NCBI GenBank assembly: GCA_035441325.1
Contig: DAOROA010000006.1
Span: forward strand, 36,572-100,571
Source of the DNA: Competibacter_A sp002352125
Lineage (GTDB): Bacteria > Pseudomonadota > Gammaproteobacteria > Competibacterales > Competibacteraceae
Length of the DNA: 64,000 bases
Direction of reading: 5' to 3'
Shown here: positions 9,171 to 17,851 of the stretch, piece by piece
Position numbering within the stretch: position 1 is the stretch's first letter
Layout of the letters: each line of letters opens with the position of its first letter
Translations under genes and position numbers: made by a program
Notes under the pieces: model-generated
Database searches by the model: none
Told to the model about the DNA's origin: nothing
Seen by the model: only the letters and a program-made list of their open reading frames with translations

Positions 9171-9995
9171 TTAAACCTCGACCGGCAGGCTGGGGTCGTT
9201 ACCCCATTCCGACCACGCACCGGCGTAACCGCGCACCTGCGGATAACCCAGATAGCGCAGTACCCAATAGGTATGCGCCGAGCGGTGGTGCGTCTGGCAA
9301 TAGACGATGATCTCTTTGTCGGGGGTGATGCCGCGCCGTTCCAGCAACTTCCGTAGCACGGGGGCGGGCTGCAAGCGCAACTGCCGCGCCGGGTCCATGG
9401 CATCGGTCCAGTTCAGGTTCACCGCTCCCGGTATGTGGCCACCGCGAGCGGCGCGCACGTCCAGACCGGCGTACTCGGCCGGGGTGCGAGTATCCAGCAA
9501 GGTCGTGTCCGGTTGTCCGAGCCGCGCCAGGACATGATCCTTGTCGGCCACCACGTTCGGGTTGGTGATGCGGGCTCGATAGTCGCTGTGCGGTGGATGG
9601 CGAAACGACGTTTCCAGCGGTCCGCCGGCCGCATCCCAGGCGTGAATGCCGCCGTTGAGCAGCGATACGCGCTCGTGCCCGAGCGCCGCCAGCGTCCACA
9701 GCAACCGGCCGGCGCGACCGTTGCCTTCCTCGTCGTAAGCGATTACGTGCCGGTCTGGCGTCAGGCCGATCCGCGACAGCACCGCGCTCAGTTGCGCCTC
9801 GTCTGGCAACAATCCCATCGCCGGCGGGTTGACTCGAACCAGCCCCGCGTAATCGAGATGGATCGCGCCGGGAATGTGTCCGGCGGCGTGGCCGAACGGA
9901 TCGCACAGATCGATGATCGATATTGCGGGGCTGGCAAGGTATGGCTGAAGCTGCTCCGGTTCGATCAGCAGCGGTAAATTCGGGACGAGGGACAT
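9171..9995 (-). CDS. Two-domain rhodanese-type sulfurtransferase
   Basis: The 274-residue protein has two rhodanese domains and is predicted to transfer sulfane sulfur in the cytoplasm. The N-terminal domain (about 10-130) has Asp in place of the catalytic Cys (AYDEEGNGRAGR), the usual inactive state. The C-terminal domain (about 150-270) has the active cysteine in VYCQTHHRSAHTY. That active loop is unlike the CGSGVTA-type loop of mercaptopyruvate sulfurtransferase, so thiosulfate or another donor is as likely. The start follows an AGGAG site. Its 3' end converges on orn with a 9-bp gap. The 185 bp upstream to the next gene show nothing recognisable. Confidence 0.9.
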   Translation of the reverse strand: MSLVPNLPLLIEPEQLQPYLASPAISIIDLCDPFGHAAGHIPGAIHLDYAGLVRVNPPAMGLLPDEAQLSAVLSRIGLTPDRHVIAYDEEGNGRAGRLLWTLAALGHERVSLLNGGIHAWDAAGGPLETSFRHPPHSDYRARITNPNVVADKDHVLARLGQPDTTLLDTRTPAEYAGLDVRAARGGHIPGAVNLNWTDAMDPARQLRLQPAPVLRKLLERRGITPDKEIIVYCQTHHRSAHTYWVLRYLGYPQVRGYAGAWSEWGNDPSLPVEV

Positions 9996-10180
9996 GCAGT
10001 CTCCTGAAAGCGTTTAATGCTGTGGCGCAGCAAGTTTGTCTCGGTGGACTCGTGCGAAGTTCCGGACGGCGCCGCGAAGTTCGGTATTGTCGCCAACGTT
10101 TCTGTTTCGTGCTCGACGGTACCCGCCGCGTCTTTCGATGACGGCATTGCGCGGGACATGACCGGCCGGCGGTAGACGCC

Positions 10181-11533
10181 TCAACTGCCGATCAACGCTC
10201 GCAGTTCCTTGGTTCGGCGTTCCAGCCATGTCGCGTCGCCGCGCGTTTCCACGTTCAGCCGCAACAGCGGCTCGGTGTTCGAGCAGCGCAGGTTGAAGCG
10301 CCAGTCGGGGAATTCCAGGCTGACGCCGTCGGTTTCGTCCAATGCCGGTTGTTGGCTGGCGTACGCCGTCACGATCTCGCGAATCTTGGCGGGCGCGTCG
10401 TCCACCCGAAAGTTGATTTCGCCGCTACAGGGAAACGCTCGCATCCGCGCGTCCACCAGCGTCGCCAGCGGTTGGCCGCGCCGGCTCAGCAGTTCGGCGA
10501 TCAACAGCCACGGGATCATGCCGCTGTCGCAATAGGCGAAATCGCGGAAGTAGTGATGGGCGCTCATCTCGCCGCCATACAGCGCATCTTCCAGCCGCAT
10601 TCGTTCCTTGATGAAAGCATGGCCGGTTTTGCTCAGCACCGGCACGCCGCCCGCCATCGTCACCTGTTCGATGGTGTTCCAGGTCAGGCGCGGATCGTGG
10701 ACGATTTTTGCGCCCGGTTGCCGCGCCAGCAGGGTTTCCGCCAGCAGGCCGACCAGGTAGTAGCCCTCGATAAAGCGACCGTCGGCGTCGAAGAAGAAAC
10801 AGCGGTCGAAGTCGCCGTCCCAGGCCAGCCCCAAATCCGCACCGTGCTCGCGCACCGCTTGCGCGGTGGCATCGCGGCATTCCGGCAGCAGGGGGTTGGG
10901 GATGCCGTGCGGGAAGGTGCCGTCCGGCTCGTGGTGAATTTTGACGAAACGAAACGGTAGATGCGGTTCCAGCGCATCGATGATCGGTCCTGCTCCACCG
11001 TTGCCGGCGTTGGTGACGATTTTCAATGGCTGGAGCGCCCCAGGATCGATGTGGCTCAGCAGGTGCGCGACGTAATCGCCTTTATCCAGTTGGCTGGCCC
11101 GGTTGCCGCGCCGCTTGGATTCCGGAAACCCGCCGCGCGCGGCCAGATCGCGAATGGCGAACAGGCCGCTGTCGCCGCTGATCGGTTTGGCCTGCTCGCG
11201 CACCAGTTTCATGCCGTTGTAATCCATCGGATTGTGGCTGGCGGTGACCATGATTCCACCGTCGAGCTGGTGATGGAAGGCGGCGAAATAAATTTCTTCG
11301 GTACCGCAAAGACCGATATCCACTATGTTCGCGCCGCCGTCCAGCAGGCCTTCGGCTACCGCCGCGCTCAACGCCGGGCTGGTCAAACGCACGTCGTGAC
11401 CGACCGCCACTCGCCGGGGATGCAGCAAGATGGCATAGGCCCGGCCGATGCGATAAGCCAAATCTTCGTTCAGTTCATCGGGAATCCGCCCGCGAATGTC
11501 GTAAGCCTTGAAACACGCCAGTTCGGGACTCAT
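10181..11533 (-). CDS. manB: Phosphomannomutase/phosphoglucomutase
   Basis: The 450-residue enzyme interconverts mannose-6-phosphate and mannose-1-phosphate, the substrate for the manC product encoded just upstream. All four functional loops are present: the phosphoserine loop TASHNPMDYNG (about residue 98), the metal loop DGDFDR (about 240), the sugar-binding loop GEMSAHH (about 320), and the phosphate loop RCSNTEP near the C-terminus. The start has an AGGAGCGAG site. It is the last gene of a ugd-manC-manB operon. Family members may also act on glucose phosphates, so dual specificity (AlgC-like) is possible. Confidence 0.94.
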   Translation of the reverse strand: MSPELACFKAYDIRGRIPDELNEDLAYRIGRAYAILLHPRRVAVGHDVRLTSPALSAAVAEGLLDGGANIVDIGLCGTEEIYFAAFHHQLDGGIMVTASHNPMDYNGMKLVREQAKPISGDSGLFAIRDLAARGGFPESKRRGNRASQLDKGDYVAHLLSHIDPGALQPLKIVTNAGNGGAGPIIDALEPHLPFRFVKIHHEPDGTFPHGIPNPLLPECRDATAQAVREHGADLGLAWDGDFDRCFFFDADGRFIEGYYLVGLLAETLLARQPGAKIVHDPRLTWNTIEQVTMAGGVPVLSKTGHAFIKERMRLEDALYGGEMSAHHYFRDFAYCDSGMIPWLLIAELLSRRGQPLATLVDARMRAFPCSGEINFRVDDAPAKIREIVTAYASQQPALDETDGVSLEFPDWRFNLRCSNTEPLLRLNVETRGDATWLERRTKELRALIGS

Positions 11534-11547
11534 CGTTGCGCTCGCTC

Positions 11548-12966
11548 CTAACCGTTCCCCCGGCCGTACACGTCCTCGAAGCGGACGATGTCATCCTCGC
11601 CCAAATAGCTGCCCGATTGCACCTCGATGATCTCCAGCGGAATTTTGCCGGGATTGGTCAAGCGGTGCGGGACGCCGACCGGAATGTAGGTAGACTGGTT
11701 TTCGGTCAGCAGATATTCCTCGTCGCCGCGATGGACGCGGGCGGTGCCGCTGACCACCACCCAGTGCTCGGCGCGGTGATGGTGTATCTGGGAAGAGATG
11801 CAGGCGCCGGGTTTGATCATGATGCGTTTGACCTGAAAGCGCTGATCCAAGTCGATCGAGTCGTAGAAACCCCACGGCCGGTACACTTTGCGATGGCTGC
11901 TGCCTTCCGGGCGCTGGCTGGCCTTGAGCCGGTCCACCACCGCCTTGACGTCCTGAACGCGGTCCTTGGTGGCGACCAGCACGGCGTCGGCGGTTTCGAC
12001 CACCACCAGATGCGCCACGCCCACGGTGGCGACCAGTCTGGAGGCAGCGTCCACGTAAGAATCGCGGGTGTCCACTTCGATGACGTCGCCGCGCGTGATG
12101 TTGCCATCGCCGTTACGCTCGCCCACCTCCCACAACGCCGACCAGGACCCGACATCGTTCCAACCCACGTCCAGTGGCAGAACCACCGCATGACCGGTTT
12201 TCTCCATCACCGCGTAGTCGATGGAATCCTTGGGGCAGGCAGCGAACGCTTCGCGGCCCAGCCACAGGAAATCCCGATCGGTCCGGCCGGTGGCCAGCGC
12301 GTGCTGGCAGGCGGCCAGCATCGTTGGCGCCAAACGTTCCAGCTCTGCCAGGAACGCCGAGGCGCGGAACATGAACATGCCGCTGTTCCAGGAATAAGCG
12401 CCCGATCGCAAGTAAGTCTGGGCAGTGTCGGCATCGGGTTTTTCGACGAAGCGCTCTACGGCGCACACGCCCGAATCGTCCAGCGGTGCGCCAGCTTTGA
12501 TGTAGCCATAGCCGGTTTCCGGCGCGGTCGGGACGATGCCGAACGTGATCAGCCGGCCGGCCTCGGCGTGAGTTGCGACCTGTCGCACGGCGGTGCGGAA
12601 GCCTTCCACGTCGGCGATGACGTGATCGGCCGGCAAGATCAGCAAGGTTGGGTCGACGCCGTCGCCCTGGGCGTGCAGGGCCGCTACCGCCACCGCCGGG
12701 GCGGTGTTGCGGCCGACCGGCTCCAGGATCACCGCCGCCGGCTGGATGCCGATCGCGCGCAGTTGCTCGGCGACCATGAATCGGTGTTCCTCGTTGCATA
12801 CCACCAGCGGCGCGGTCACCCCGGCCAGACCGGCGATCCGCAGTGCGGTGTTTTGCAGCATGGTGTTTTGGCCGACCAGCGGCAGAAATTGCTTGGGATA
12901 CGCTTCGCGAGACAGCGGCCACAGCCGGGTACCGCTGCCGCCAGACAGGATGACGGGGACGATCAT
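11548..12966 (-). CDS. manC: Mannose-1-phosphate guanylyltransferase / mannose-6-phosphate isomerase
   Basis: The 472-residue bifunctional enzyme makes GDP-mannose. The N-terminal nucleotidyltransferase opens VPVILSGGSGTRLWPLSRE, with the FVEKPD motif near residue 170. The C-terminal cupin (about 355-465) holds the isomerase signatures YRPWGFYDSID, QIHHHRAEHWVVVSGTA and GVPHRLTNPG. The gene overlaps the end of ugd by 4 bp, so translation is probably coupled. Together with ugd and manB it supplies nucleotide sugars for an exopolysaccharide or lipopolysaccharide. The C-terminal half keeps its zinc-binding histidines, so isomerase activity is expected. Confidence 0.95.
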   Translation of the reverse strand: MIVPVILSGGSGTRLWPLSREAYPKQFLPLVGQNTMLQNTALRIAGLAGVTAPLVVCNEEHRFMVAEQLRAIGIQPAAVILEPVGRNTAPAVAVAALHAQGDGVDPTLLILPADHVIADVEGFRTAVRQVATHAEAGRLITFGIVPTAPETGYGYIKAGAPLDDSGVCAVERFVEKPDADTAQTYLRSGAYSWNSGMFMFRASAFLAELERLAPTMLAACQHALATGRTDRDFLWLGREAFAACPKDSIDYAVMEKTGHAVVLPLDVGWNDVGSWSALWEVGERNGDGNITRGDVIEVDTRDSYVDAASRLVATVGVAHLVVVETADAVLVATKDRVQDVKAVVDRLKASQRPEGSSHRKVYRPWGFYDSIDLDQRFQVKRIMIKPGACISSQIHHHRAEHWVVVSGTARVHRGDEEYLLTENQSTYIPVGVPHRLTNPGKIPLEIIEVQSGSYLGEDDIVRFEDVYGRGNG

Positions 12967-14294
12967 GCTTGCTCACCTCGACCGATGGCGTAGTAGACGA
13001 AACCCTGTTCGCGCAGATAGTCCGGATCGTAGAGGTTGCGGCCGTCGAAGATCAACGCTTGCTTGAGTTGCTGGCGGATGGCGTCGAAATCGGGGCTGCG
13101 GAACAGGCTCCATTCGGTGACGATCACCAGCGCATCGGCGCCGGCCAGAACGTCCATCGGCTTGGTGCACAACTGGAAGTCGGGGCGCTCGCCGTAAATG
13201 CGGCCAGCTTCCTTGATCGCCGCCGGATCGTAAGCGCGAACCGTACAACCTTCCCGCCACAGCGCCTCCAGCAGGTTGCGGCTGGGCGCCTCGCGCATAT
13301 CGTCGGTGCCCGGCTTGAACGCCAGCCCCCACAACGCGAAGGTCCGTCCGCGCAGCTCGCCTTTGAAATGGCGCCGGATCTTGGCGAACAGCACGTTTTT
13401 CTGTCGCTCGTTGACCGCTTCCACCGCTTGGAGCAATGCCGCCTCGTAGTCGGCGGAACGAGCGGTGTATTCCAAGGCTTTAACGTCCTTGGGGAAGCAG
13501 GAACCGCCGTAGCCACAGCCGGGATAGATGAAGTGGTAGCCGATGCGCGGATCGGCGCCGATGCCGATCCGGACTTTTTCGATATCCGCGCCCAGTCGTT
13601 CGGCCAGGTTGGCGATTTCGTTCATGAAACTGATCTTGGTGGCGAGCATGGCGTTGGCGGCGTATTTGGTCAGTTCCGCCGAGCGCACGTCCATTTCGAT
13701 CAGCCGGTCGCGATTGCGGTTGAACGGCGCGTACAGATTGCGCAATTGCACGGTAGCGCGGTGGTCGTCGCTGCCGACGATGATCCGGTCGGGCCGCATG
13801 AAGTCCCGAATGGCCGCGCCTTCCTTGAGAAATTCCGGATTGGAGACCACCGAGAACGGAATATCCTGACCGCGCTCGGCCAGCGCGGCGGCAATCGTGT
13901 CCCGCACCACGTCGGCGGTGCCCACCGGCACGGTGGATTTGTTGACCACGACCCGGTAGCCCTGCAAGTGCTGGCCGATGGAACGAGCGACGGCGCGGAC
14001 GTGCTGCAAATCGGCGGAGCCGTCCTCGTCGGGCGGGGTGCCGACCGCGATGAACTGGAACAGGCCGTGGGCGACGCCTTCGGCCAGGTCGGTGGTGAAG
14101 CGCAGCCGGCCGCTGTCGCCGTTGCGCTGGACCAGATCGTCGAGGCCGGGTTCGTGGATCGGGATTTCGCCGCGCTGGAGCATTTCGACCTTGCGCGGGT
14201 CCACGTCCACGCACAGCACGTCGTTGCCCACCTCGGCGAAACAGGCACCAGTGACCAGCCCGACGTAGCCGGAACCGAAAATCGTGATTTTCAT
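12963..14294 (-). CDS. ugd: UDP-glucose 6-dehydrogenase
   Basis: The 443-residue enzyme oxidises UDP-glucose to UDP-glucuronate with two NAD+. It begins with the Rossmann motif GSGYVGLVTGACFAEVGNDV. The catalytic Cys lies in GCGYGGSCFPKDVKAL near residue 258, preceded by the usual EIANLAERLGAD segment. The start has a GGAAG site. It is the first gene of the operon with manC (4-bp overlap) and manB. No GDP-mannose dehydrogenase or glycosyltransferase is adjacent, so the acidic sugar is presumably used by an exopolysaccharide cluster elsewhere. Confidence 0.96.
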   Translation of the reverse strand: MKITIFGSGYVGLVTGACFAEVGNDVLCVDVDPRKVEMLQRGEIPIHEPGLDDLVQRNGDSGRLRFTTDLAEGVAHGLFQFIAVGTPPDEDGSADLQHVRAVARSIGQHLQGYRVVVNKSTVPVGTADVVRDTIAAALAERGQDIPFSVVSNPEFLKEGAAIRDFMRPDRIIVGSDDHRATVQLRNLYAPFNRNRDRLIEMDVRSAELTKYAANAMLATKISFMNEIANLAERLGADIEKVRIGIGADPRIGYHFIYPGCGYGGSCFPKDVKALEYTARSADYEAALLQAVEAVNERQKNVLFAKIRRHFKGELRGRTFALWGLAFKPGTDDMREAPSRNLLEALWREGCTVRAYDPAAIKEAGRIYGERPDFQLCTKPMDVLAGADALVIVTEWSLFRSPDFDAIRQQLKQALIFDGRNLYDPDYLREQGFVYYAIGRGEQA

Positions 14295-14400
14295 GCTCGC
14301 TTCCTTTTGCGAATAACGCGGATTTGCTCTTGCTGGTTTGCCGATGAAAGATCACTTTAGCACACCCTTGGCCGGGGCGGTTTTGCTAGAATCGCCAGCT

Positions 14401-16590
14401 ATGGATGTTTCCTGGATTCTCGACGATCTCAACGAGCCCCAACGCCAGGCGGTGACTGCGCCGCTGGGTTCCTTGCGCGTGTTGGCCGGCGCCGGCAGCG
14501 GCAAAACCCGGGTGTTGACCCGGCGCATCGCCTGGCTGCTGGCGATGGAGAACGCTTCGCCGTGGTCGATTTTGGCGGTGACTTTTACCAACAAAGCCGC
14601 CGCCGAAATGCGCGGCCGGGTCGAGGCGATGTTGGATCAGCCCATCGGCGGACTGTGGATCGGCACGTTTCACGGTATCGCTCATCGCCTGCTGCGCCAG
14701 CATTGGCAGGAGGCCCGTTTGCCGCGCGGCTTCCAAATTCTCGATAGCGACGACCAAAACCGATTGCTCAAACGGGTGCTGCGCGGACTGAATCTGGACG
14801 AGAAGAAATGGCCGCCGCCGCAGGTCGCCGGCTTCGTCAACCGCTGCAAGGACGAAGGCCAGCGTCCCGCCGATCTGGCCGACGACGGCAAGCCGGTCCA
14901 GCGCCAGTACCGTCAGATCTACGGGATTTATCAGCAGGAATGCGAGCGCGGCGGGCTGGTGGATTTCGGCGAACTGCTGTTGCGGGTCTACGAGCTGTGG
15001 CGCGATAACCCGGATTTGCTGAGCCATTACCGGGAGCGGTTCCAGCATGTCTTGGTGGACGAATTTCAGGACACCAACGCTATTCAGTACAACTGGGTCC
15101 GACTGCTGGGCGGTGGCCGGAGCGACGTGTTCATCGTCGGCGACGACGATCAGTGCGTGTACGGGTGGCGGGGTTCGAAAGTCGAGAATATTCAACGTTT
15201 CGCCGATGATTTTCCCGGCACGCAAACCATCCGCTTGGAGCAGAACTACCGCTCCACCCACAATATCCTCAAGGCCGCTAACGCGCTGATCGCCCACAAC
15301 GCCGCCCGGTTGGGCAAGAACCTGTGGACCGCCGACGGCGATGGCGACCCGATCCAGGTTTACAACGCCTTCAACGAAGTGGACGAGGCGCGCTTCGTGG
15401 CCGAACGCATCCGCCAATGGGCGGAACGCGGCGGGCGGCGCGGCGATGTGGCGATTCTGTATCGTTCCAACGCCCAATCGCGCTTGTTCGAGGAAACGCT
15501 GATCGGCATGGCGATTCCGTATCGGATTTATGGCGGATTGCGCTTCTTCGAGCGCGCCGAAATCAAGGATGCCCTGGCCTATCTGCGCCTGCTCGCCAAC
15601 CGCGACGACGATCCTTCGTTCGAGCGAGTGGTCAATACCCCGCCGCGCGGCATCGGCGACCGGACGCTCGATCTCTTGCGCGAAACGTCTCGCGCCCAGG
15701 GTGGTTCGCTCTGGCAAACCGCTTTGCAACTGCTGGCGCACGGCGGGCTAAACGGCCGGGCAGCCAACGCCGTGCGCGGGTTTCTCAACTTGATCGAGAT
15801 GCTGGACCGCGACAGTCGCGGCCACCCATTGCCCGGACGGGTGGAGCACATCGTCGCTCGCAGCGGCCTGCTGGCGATGTACGAGCAGTCGAAAATGGAC
15901 AAGGGCGAAATGCGGGTCGAGAACCTGGAGGAGTTGGTCAACGCCAGCAGCGATTTCGTTACCAACACCGATCCGGTCGTGGTCGGCGCCGACCCGGACG
16001 AGCCGGACTGGCTCAATGCCTTCCTCGCCCATGCCGCGCTGGAATCCGGTCGAGGGCAAGGGTCGGCCGGCGACGACTGCGTACAACTGATGACTCTGCA
16101 CATGGCCAAGGGGCTGGAATTCCCGTTGGTGTTCCTGGTCGGGCTGGAAGAGGGGCTGTTCCCGCACGGCCGCTCGGTGGGGGAAGCGCGCCAGTTGGAG
16201 GAAGAGCGGCGGCTGGCCTACGTCGGCGTCACCCGCGCCAAGCGGCAACTGTACTTGTGTTACGCGGAACAGCGCACGCTGTACGGTCGCGAAAGTTATC
16301 CGTCTCCCTCGCGCTTCGTCGGCGAGATTCCGGCCGAACTGACCCGCGACGTGCGCGCCCGGGCGAAACGGCGGGAGAAGACCCCGATCCCATCGGAACC
16401 TATGCCCACCGTGACGACCGCACCCGCCGGGTTACGGCCCCGGCAGCGGGTCCGCCACGCGCAATTCGGCGAGGGGGTGGTGCTGGAAGTCGAAGGCGCC
16501 GGCTACCACGCCCGGGCACGAGTGGATTTTCCGAGGGTAGGCGGTTCCAAGTGGCTGGTGGTTGCCTACGCCAAGCTGGAGATACTGTGA
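14401..16590 (+). CDS. uvrD: DNA helicase II UvrD
   Basis: UvrD is a 3'-to-5' SF1A helicase of nucleotide-excision and mismatch repair. The 729-residue protein starts MDVSWILDDLNEPQRQAV, very close to E. coli UvrD, and has Walker A (AGAGSGKTRVLTRRI), Walker B (VDEFQDTN), motif III (GDDDQCVYGWRG), motif IV (QNYRSTHNIL) and motif VI (VGVTRAKRQLYL). The C-terminus has the Tudor-like segment RVRHAQFGEGVVLEVEG that contacts RNA polymerase. An in-frame upstream ATG at 14338 was rejected because its 21 extra residues are not conserved. The gene diverges from ugd. Confidence 0.97.
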   Translation: MDVSWILDDLNEPQRQAVTAPLGSLRVLAGAGSGKTRVLTRRIAWLLAMENASPWSILAVTFTNKAAAEMRGRVEAMLDQPIGGLWIGTFHGIAHRLLRQHWQEARLPRGFQILDSDDQNRLLKRVLRGLNLDEKKWPPPQVAGFVNRCKDEGQRPADLADDGKPVQRQYRQIYGIYQQECERGGLVDFGELLLRVYELWRDNPDLLSHYRERFQHVLVDEFQDTNAIQYNWVRLLGGGRSDVFIVGDDDQCVYGWRGSKVENIQRFADDFPGTQTIRLEQNYRSTHNILKAANALIAHNAARLGKNLWTADGDGDPIQVYNAFNEVDEARFVAERIRQWAERGGRRGDVAILYRSNAQSRLFEETLIGMAIPYRIYGGLRFFERAEIKDALAYLRLLANRDDDPSFERVVNTPPRGIGDRTLDLLRETSRAQGGSLWQTALQLLAHGGLNGRAANAVRGFLNLIEMLDRDSRGHPLPGRVEHIVARSGLLAMYEQSKMDKGEMRVENLEELVNASSDFVTNTDPVVVGADPDEPDWLNAFLAHAALESGRGQGSAGDDCVQLMTLHMAKGLEFPLVFLVGLEEGLFPHGRSVGEARQLEEERRLAYVGVTRAKRQLYLCYAEQRTLYGRESYPSPSRFVGEIPAELTRDVRARAKRREKTPIPSEPMPTVTTAPAGLRPRQRVRHAQFGEGVVLEVEGAGYHARARVDFPRVGGSKWLVVAYAKLEIL

Positions 16591-16911
16591 TCGGCCAGAT
16601 CGCGGTAAGCCGATCGCTCGACGATCTGACTGGCTAGAGCGGTTTTGGGATGCTCGCCTGCCGTCGTTCCCGCGCGAGCGGCAGTGCGGCGACTGTTCGA
16701 GCAAGCCGGATGCCCGTTTTGCGGGTACGATGAGCCAATCTTGCTGGCGAAAGCGCCACGCTTAAAACCCCCCTCATATTGTCATCTATAGCGATTCTCG
16801 CTGTGGAATGTCGTGCGCGCTGTCTCCTGGGTTTCGAACGATGAAACCGGACGGCGGCGGTCATTGCATAATCCGGCACACAAATTCCAGCACTCTTGAT
16901 CGGTATTCGTA
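16591..16911. other. Intergenic stretch with no recognised gene
   Basis: About 320 bp between the end of uvrD and the promoter of the iron operon. Short open frames here show no family resemblance and no good ribosome-binding site. No tRNA and no convincing terminator with a T-run were seen. The 3' part is AT-richer, leading into the promoter at 16912-16940. Confidence 0.5.
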
Positions 16912-16940
16912 TTGAGAGTAATTCTTATTTGCATTATGAT
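16912..16940 (+). promoter_or_regulatory. Sigma-70-type promoter of the bfr-feoAB operon
   Basis: A TTGAGA -35 hexamer (16912-16917) and a TATGAT -10 hexamer (16935-16940) are separated by exactly 17 bp, close to consensus, about 105 bp upstream of the bfr-like gene. It overlaps the Fur-box-like sequence almost completely, so repressor binding would occlude RNA polymerase. Confidence 0.6.
16913..16936 (+). promoter_or_regulatory. Putative Fur box upstream of the iron operon
   Basis: The sequence TGAGAGTAATTCTTA at 16913-16927 approximates the 7-1-7 inverted repeat TGATAATnATTATCA recognised by Fur, and AT-rich sequence continues to 16936. Its placement over the -35/-10 region fits classical iron-dependent repression of the ferrous-uptake genes downstream. 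Being upstream of a ferritin-like gene is less usual for simple Fur repression, and only an experiment can establish function. Confidence 0.55.
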
Positions 16941-17044
16941 GCGACCAAGATCCATCGGCTCTGCCAGCACCGAAGGTTCGGGCCAGAGGGAAGGCGATCA
17001 CCCATCAGTTCCCATCAATTTTTTGTTGAGAAGGCAGCATCGAT

Positions 17045-17512
17045 ATGACTCAGGAATTCGACCGGAACGCCGCCATCGGCGTATTGAACCGCATTCTCGA
17101 ACTGGAATTGGCCGGGGTGGTGCGCTACACCCACTATGCGCTGATGGTGTACGGCTACAACCGCATCCCCATCGTCGGTTGGCTCAACGCACAGGCCAGC
17201 GAGAGCTTGATGCATGCCCGCCAGGCCGGCGAGCTGATTACCAGCCTGGGCGGTCATCCTTCGCTTGGAATCGGGCCGTTGCTGGAAACGCATCAGCACG
17301 ACATCGGCGACATTCTTCGCGAATCGTTGGCTCACGAGAGCGAAGCGCTCAAGGCCTACTACGCACTGCTGGATCATGCTCGCGACCAGGACGTGCGTCT
17401 GGAGGAGTACGCTCGCGCCCAGATCGCCGCCGAACAAACTCACCTGGATGAAGTGAACAAGATGCTGCGAGCACCGGGTCAGACCAACGCTTACGTCGCC
17501 GGAGAGATTTGA
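17045..17512 (+). CDS. Bacterioferritin-like protein
   Basis: The 155-residue four-helix protein of the bacterioferritin family is expected to store or detoxify iron. Glu21, Glu98 and the Glu130-x2-His133 pair match ferroxidase ligands Glu18, Glu94, Glu127 and His130 of E. coli Bfr. On helix B the expected Glu-x2-His is shifted: His57 is present, but the Glu51 position is Ser54 (Glu53 sits one residue earlier) and the haem-ligand Met52 position is Leu55 (Met56 is adjacent). The start has a GAGAAGG site. It is the first gene of an operon with feoA and feoB, under the promoter/Fur box at 16912-16940. Heme binding and full ferroxidase activity are uncertain. Confidence 0.82.
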   Translation: MTQEFDRNAAIGVLNRILELELAGVVRYTHYALMVYGYNRIPIVGWLNAQASESLMHARQAGELITSLGGHPSLGIGPLLETHQHDIGDILRESLAHESEALKAYYALLDHARDQDVRLEEYARAQIAAEQTHLDEVNKMLRAPGQTNAYVAGEI

Positions 17513-17851
17513 ATGAACGAGCGCTGCGGGCAAGAACACCAACTCTTCGAATTGGGCCGCTTGGTAAAGGCGGGCTTGACACAACCCCTGAGTTTGATGC
17601 GACGCGGCGGTGTCGGCCGCATCCTGGCCGTACAGAGCGGCGATGGCGATCGCGAAGTCGAGCGCGGCCTATTGGAGATGGGTTTCGTCGAAGGGGCGTG
17701 CGTCGAAGTTTTGCACTACGGTTTTCTGAGTCGCGATCCGCTGGCGGTGCGAATCAACCAAAACATGACCGTGGCCTTGCGTCGTAGCGAGGCGAACGCC
17801 GTGCTCGTCGGGCCGCTGCTCGACCAGGGCGCGGACGCGAGGCCGTCATGA
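17513..17851 (+). CDS. feoA: Ferrous iron transport protein A (FeoA)
   Basis: FeoA is a small cytoplasmic SH3-like protein needed for FeoB-driven Fe(II) uptake. The 112-residue protein has the FeoA core: GGVGRILAVQSGDGDREVER, then LLEMGFVEGACVEVLHYG and a C-terminal VRINQNMTVALRRSEANAV. It is slightly longer than E. coli FeoA (75 aa) because of an N-terminal extension of about 25 residues. The ATG directly follows the bfr stop, with GGAGAG inside the bfr 3' end, and its stop overlaps feoB by 4 bp, so the three genes are tightly coupled. Confidence 0.9.
   Translation: MNERCGQEHQLFELGRLVKAGLTQPLSLMRRGGVGRILAVQSGDGDREVERGLLEMGFVEGACVEVLHYGFLSRDPLAVRINQNMTVALRRSEANAVLVGPLLDQGADARPS

Noticed and set aside
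9996..10180. A possible small gene between the rhodanese and phosphomannomutase genes
   Set aside because: Short frames on both strands lack ribosome-binding sites and family similarity.
11536..12993. A long open frame (485 codons) on the plus strand opposite manC
   Set aside because: It exactly shadows manC, whose motifs are unmistakable. The frame is open only because of GC-rich codons and shows no family features.
12969..14360. A 463-codon plus-strand open frame opposite ugd
   Set aside because: It is a shadow of ugd on the other strand, with unnatural composition and no ribosome-binding site.
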